Assembly: GCA_050330055.1 (NCBI GenBank)
Contig: JBHJOF010000052.1
Location: 1 to 50,239 of the forward strand
Direction: 5' to 3'
Source of the DNA: JBHJOF01 sp050330055
GTDB lineage: Bacteria > Pseudomonadota > Alphaproteobacteria > Kiloniellales > JAKSDN01
Length of the DNA: 50,239 nt
Below the pieces are notes generated by a model. That model had not been told where the DNA came from. It did not search any database and saw only the letters and a list, made by a program, of their open reading frames with translations. Positions 47,709-50,239 of this stretch are shown one piece after another. Numbering within the stretch: position 1 is the stretch's first letter; each line of letters begins with the position of its first letter. The position numbers were made by a program, and so were the translations under genes.

Positions 47709-48863
47709 TCAGACCAGGCGCACGACTTCGCCTGACTCCAGGCGGCCGTGCTTCTGGTAGAGGGAGAGCGCCTTCAGGGTCGGCTCGTCGCTGGCGACGA
47801 AGAGGATGGCCGGTCTGTCGGACTCGTTGACGTGCTCGCACCAGCAGCCGCCCGGGACGGCAAAGGTGTCGAAAGGCGACCAGTCCAGCCGCGTTCCCTC
47901 GACGATGCTGTGGCCGCGCCCTTCGAAGGGGGCGCAGAGCAGGCTGGCGTTCTGCTTCAAGGGACGCGTCCTCTCGCCGGGGCGCAGCATCTGCGCGAAA
48001 AAGGTGATAGTCTTGAAGACCGGCTTGCCGTTCGTCGGGTCGACGTATTCGACCAGCAGGGCCTCGTAGGGATCGCCGTCCCAGTCGGCAAACCTGTCGA
48101 GCAGATCGCGCATCGTCTCCCAGCGGTAGACGTACATGGGCGAGGCGTTACCGGTGCCGCGGTCATGGCTCAGGAAGCGCGGCATCAGGCCGCCGCTGCC
48201 GTAGACGCGCTGCGAGTAGTCCGATGGGAAGCGTTCCGACTGCACCTGCTTGCGGATGCGCTCGCCTTTCTCGACCTCTGTGTAGTCGTGCTCGAAATAG
48301 GTGGCGTTCAGGGTCTCGACCAGCGGCACGTCGAGCACGCTCAGATTGATCGCCGGCTCGTCGCCCTGGTTGCCGTGGTTGTGCCAGGTGTCGTGCGGTG
48401 TCAGCACCATGTCGCCCGGGCCGAAGGTGATGTTCTCGCCCTCGACGCCGGTGAAGTTCAGCTTGCCGGTCAGGCCGAAGCGGATGGCGTTCGGCGAGTG
48501 GCGGTGCGGCGGCATGATCTCGTGTGGGTCGTTCAGGCGATAGGCCGTGTACATGGTGCTGACCGAAGCGCGGCGCGGCGCCAGGCCCGGGTTGACCAGG
48601 ATCAGCGAGCGCCGTTCCGAGGATTCGGTGGTGATCAGCTCGGCCGAGCGATGGAGCAGCGGCTCGATGTCGCGTTCGTACTTCCAGATAAAGGGGACCG
48701 CCTTCTGGGTGTCCATGACCTGGCGGTCTTCGTCATGATAGGCGTCGGTGTTGATTGCCCAGAAGGGCGCCATGTTGGCGCCGAAGACGTCCTCGTGCAG
48801 CCGGTCGAGCGCCGCCTTCAGGTTGTGATCGGCTTCCGGACTGGCTTTCGACGCTTTCGACAT
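47709..48863 (-). CDS. Bicupin ring-cleaving dioxygenase, gentisate/salicylate 1,2-dioxygenase-like
   Basis: A 384-aa bicupin. The N-terminal cupin has the Fe ligands H120 and H122 (PPHRHSPNAIRFGLTG) and H161 (TPHDTWHNHGNQGDEP), the same pattern as gentisate, salicylate and 1-hydroxy-2-naphthoate dioxygenases. These cleave the bond between a carboxyl- and a neighbouring hydroxyl-bearing ring carbon. A second cupin lies at the C-terminus (DTFAVPGGCWCEHVNE). I chose the ATG at 48863, since 29 upstream codons to 48950 carry a repeat palindrome and no domain. It is the first gene of the 13-gene minus-strand block that ends in 4-pyridoxolactonase. The substrate is not proven; HMPDC has the required ortho hydroxy-carboxy pair. 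Confidence 0.85.
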   Translation of the reverse strand: MSKASKASPEADHNLKAALDRLHEDVFGANMAPFWAINTDAYHDEDRQVMDTQKAVPFIWKYERDIEPLLHRSAELITTESSERRSLILVNPGLAPRRASVSTMYTAYRLNDPHEIMPPHRHSPNAIRFGLTGKLNFTGVEGENITFGPGDMVLTPHDTWHNHGNQGDEPAINLSVLDVPLVETLNATYFEHDYTEVEKGERIRKQVQSERFPSDYSQRVYGSGGLMPRFLSHDRGTGNASPMYVYRWETMRDLLDRFADWDGDPYEALLVEYVDPTNGKPVFKTITFFAQMLRPGERTRPLKQNASLLCAPFEGRGHSIVEGTRLDWSPFDTFAVPGGCWCEHVNESDRPAILFVASDEPTLKALSLYQKHGRLESGEVVRLV

Positions 48864-48889
48864 GGGCGCGCACCTCGTTCCTTCACGCT

Positions 48890-48905
48890 TGCCTGCCGGC
48901 AGGCA
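48890..48905. repeat. Perfect 16-bp palindrome TGCCTGCC/GGCAGGCA
   Basis: Perfect dyad TGCCTGCCGGCAGGCA, 27 bp upstream of the dioxygenase start. It looks like a short dispersed palindromic repeat and could form a hairpin in the leader of the minus-strand transcript. A regulator site cannot be excluded. Confidence 0.45.
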
Positions 48906-48917
48906 GGGACATTGTCT

Positions 48918-48950
48918 TTGGTTCGACACGGTAACCAATGACGGAACCAA
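48918..48950. promoter_or_regulatory. Candidate operator with TTGGTT/AACCAA half sites
   Basis: TTGGTTC (48918-48924) is followed by its inverted partners AACCAA (48933-48938) and GAACCAA (48944-48950). The cluster sits upstream of the dioxygenase-led operon, within the 275-bp spacer shared with the divergent GntR gene. GntR/FadR-type regulators often use TGGT-N-ACCA dyads, so this is a plausible binding region. Pattern only. Confidence 0.4.
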
Positions 48951-48971
48951 GCGTCAAGAACATCTCACATT

Positions 48972-49039
48972 TGGTCTCGTCACGACGCCGATTGGATTGT
49001 AGTAGATGCAGGAAACATCGCTTGCGCGATGCGAGACCA
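48972..49039. promoter_or_regulatory. Widely spaced TGGTCTCG inverted repeat
   Basis: TGGTCTCG (48972-48979) and its exact complement CGAGACCA (49032-49039) flank an AT-rich stretch between the dioxygenase operon and the GntR gene. A further TGATACCAAT lies just after the right arm. Together with the TTGGTT sites upstream this suggests a multi-site control region, possibly with looping. Unproven. Confidence 0.35.
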
Positions 49040-49138
49040 TTATGATACCAATCTCCGCTGACGAAGCCTTGCAGCGTCGGGGCGGGCATTTCGGTCTCCG
49101 TCCGTCCCCGCCGCGCCAACCAAAGAGTGATCAGTCCG

Positions 49139-49822
49139 ATGGAACGCTACGAGCACACTTTGGCGAAACTACGCGAGTTCCTCAGCGCCGGTGCCCTGAT
49201 CGGCGGCGATCGCCTGCCGCCCGAGCGCACGCTGGCCAGCGAGCTGCGGGTCGGCCGCCGCTCGCTGCGCCGGGCGCTCAGCGTGCTGGAAGAGGAGGGA
49301 CGCATCTCCCGGCAGCAGGGACGCGGCACCTTCATCAGCTCGGCGATCACGGTGCCGGCGCGCGGCATGGGGCAGATCCTCGAGCACACCAATCCGCTCG
49401 AGGTGATCGAGGTGCGCCTCTCGATCGAGCCGGTGATGGCGCGGCTGGCGGCGCTGCGCGCCTCGCACTGCGACATCGAGCGGCTGCACCGACTGGCCGG
49501 GGTGACAGCGACGGTGCAGGACCCGGCCGACTACGAGGCGGCCGATTCGGCCTTTCACCGCCGCATCGCCGAGGCTTCGCGCAACGCGCTCTTCCTCACC
49601 CTGTTCGACACGCTGAGCGCCAGCCGCAAGGACGCGGCATGGCGTCGCCTCGGCGAGAACGCTCACTGCTACAAGCGGCAGGCGGTTCATGCCGGCTTTC
49701 ACAACCGCATCGCCGAGGCGATCGGCGCGCGCGACGGCGCGACGGCCGAGCAGCTGATGTACGATCACCTGAGCGACGTGCAGCAGCACATCTATCAGCA
49801 CATCTTTCCGCTGCGCGCATAG
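49139..49822 (+). CDS. GntR/FadR-family transcriptional regulator
   Basis: A 227-aa regulator. The N-terminal winged helix (about 5-70: GGDRLPPERTLASELRVGRRSLRRAL, then QQGRGTFI) is followed by an all-helical FCD effector domain with metal-binding histidines (F-H-R-R-I near 140, then later H-N-R-I). It is divergent from the dioxygenase-led catabolic block and upstream of the GMC oxidoreductase gene, so it is the likely local repressor. ATG at 49139 is chosen; a GTG at 49127 would add four residues and has no better ribosome site. Confidence 0.9.
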   Translation: MERYEHTLAKLREFLSAGALIGGDRLPPERTLASELRVGRRSLRRALSVLEEEGRISRQQGRGTFISSAITVPARGMGQILEHTNPLEVIEVRLSIEPVMARLAALRASHCDIERLHRLAGVTATVQDPADYEAADSAFHRRIAEASRNALFLTLFDTLSASRKDAAWRRLGENAHCYKRQAVHAGFHNRIAEAIGARDGATAEQLMYDHLSDVQQHIYQHIFPLRA

Positions 49823-49896
49823 GGCGGGGTCAACGGGGCAGTCTCGCGCTTCGGCACAGCGGTTGTTGAGGCCAGAATAGCCGCAGGGGGAACTGC

Positions 49897-50239
49897 GTGA
49901 AGCGGGCAGAGCGCGAGTTCGACTACGTCATCGTCGGCGCCGGCTCGGCCGGCTGCACGCTGGCAAACCGGCTGAGCGAGGAGCGCGATTGCCGCGTGCT
50001 GCTGCTCGAGGCCGGCGGCTGGGACCGCGATCCCTGGATCCACATTCCGCTCGGCTGGGGCAAGATCCTGCAGGGCCGCCTGCACGACTGGATGTACTTC
50101 TGCGAGCCCGAGGCCAACGTCGACGGCCGCGCCGTCGAATGCGCACGCGGCAAGGTGATCGGCGGCTCGTCCTCGACCAACGCCATGGCCTACGTGCGCG
50201 GCAACCGGGAGGACTACAACGACTGGGCAGCGGCGGGCA
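49897..50239 (+). CDS. GMC oxidoreductase, N-terminal part (cut by window end); candidate 4-pyridoxate dehydrogenase
   Basis: The first 114 codons of a GMC flavoenzyme. The FAD motif is GAGSAGCTLANRLSE, followed by LLLEAGG and RGKVIGGSSSTNAMAYVRGN, then the frame runs off the window. The GTG start at 49897 has AGGGGGA about 6 bp upstream. In M. loti, 4-pyridoxate dehydrogenase is a membrane-associated GMC flavoprotein, and it is the one step between 4-pyridoxolactonase and the 5-dehydrogenase not otherwise accounted for here. That context makes it a candidate. Other alcohol or choline dehydrogenases share this N-terminus, so the substrate is open. Confidence 0.85.
   Translation, partial: MKRAEREFDYVIVGAGSAGCTLANRLSEERDCRVLLLEAGGWDRDPWIHIPLGWGKILQGRLHDWMYFCEPEANVDGRAVECARGKVIGGSSSTNAMAYVRGNREDYNDWAAAG

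Overview
The window is about 50 kb of GC-rich bacterial DNA, densely packed with genes. It is most likely from an alphaproteobacterium, perhaps a Rhodospirillales/Kiloniellales-type or rhizobia-related lineage. The evidence is a Mesorhizobium-type vitamin B6 catabolic gene set, a fused MrpA-MrpB (PhaAB-type) antiporter subunit, many ABC and TRAP uptake systems, and several inverted-repeat families that I know as common between genes in this class. I see no rRNA, tRNA, CRISPR array, transposase or phage gene.

Layout. (1) 63-4232: a divergent torS/torT pair (hybrid sensor kinase and its periplasmic partner). (2) 4371-14595: ion homeostasis and stress. It holds a remnant of a zinc alcohol dehydrogenase, a Ca2+-type P-type ATPase, an archaeo-eukaryotic release-factor-like protein, and a complete minus-strand Mrp cation/proton antiporter operon (A/B fused, C, D, E, F, G). 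(3) 14596-15412: an 0.8 kb gap with no gene I can support. (4) 15413-26162: a tight plus-strand carbohydrate/alditol operon with a SorC regulator, a Tat-exported binding protein, two permeases, two different ATPases, an EryA-like FGGY kinase, a D-2-hydroxyacid dehydrogenase and a GlpD/EryB-like flavoprotein. (5) 26228-30973: a LysR regulator divergent from a full-length TMD-NBD-TMD-NBD ABC exporter, with a perfect 18-bp palindromic operator candidate between them. (6) 30982-32186: a 162-bp nested inverted-repeat element, a small secreted protein and a DUF1185 protein.

(7) 32179-50239 is the most interesting part: a vitamin B6 degradation locus. Pyridoxine 4-oxidase, pyridoxamine-pyruvate transaminase, pyridoxal 4-dehydrogenase, 4-pyridoxolactonase and 5-formyl-3-hydroxy-2-methylpyridine-4-carboxylate 5-dehydrogenase are all recognisable from sequence. 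A truncated GMC oxidoreductase at the right edge is a candidate 4-pyridoxate dehydrogenase. Together they would convert pyridoxine, pyridoxamine and pyridoxal to 3-hydroxy-2-methylpyridine-4,5-dicarboxylate (HMPDC).

The lactonase and the 5-dehydrogenase lie in one co-directional block of 13 genes (48863 down to 35973). The block also holds a BMP-family ABC importer, a TRAP transporter, a glutathione transferase, a RidA imine/enamine hydrolase, an LVIVD-repeat beta-propeller and a gentisate-dioxygenase-like bicupin. The known decarboxylase, MHPC oxygenase and amide hydrolase of pathway I are not in the window. I propose that the bicupin dioxygenase plus RidA may open the pyridine ring of HMPDC directly, which would be an undescribed lower branch of B6 catabolism. 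The BMP and TRAP systems are candidate transporters for B6 vitamers or their acids. A GntR/FadR-type regulator sits divergent to the block.
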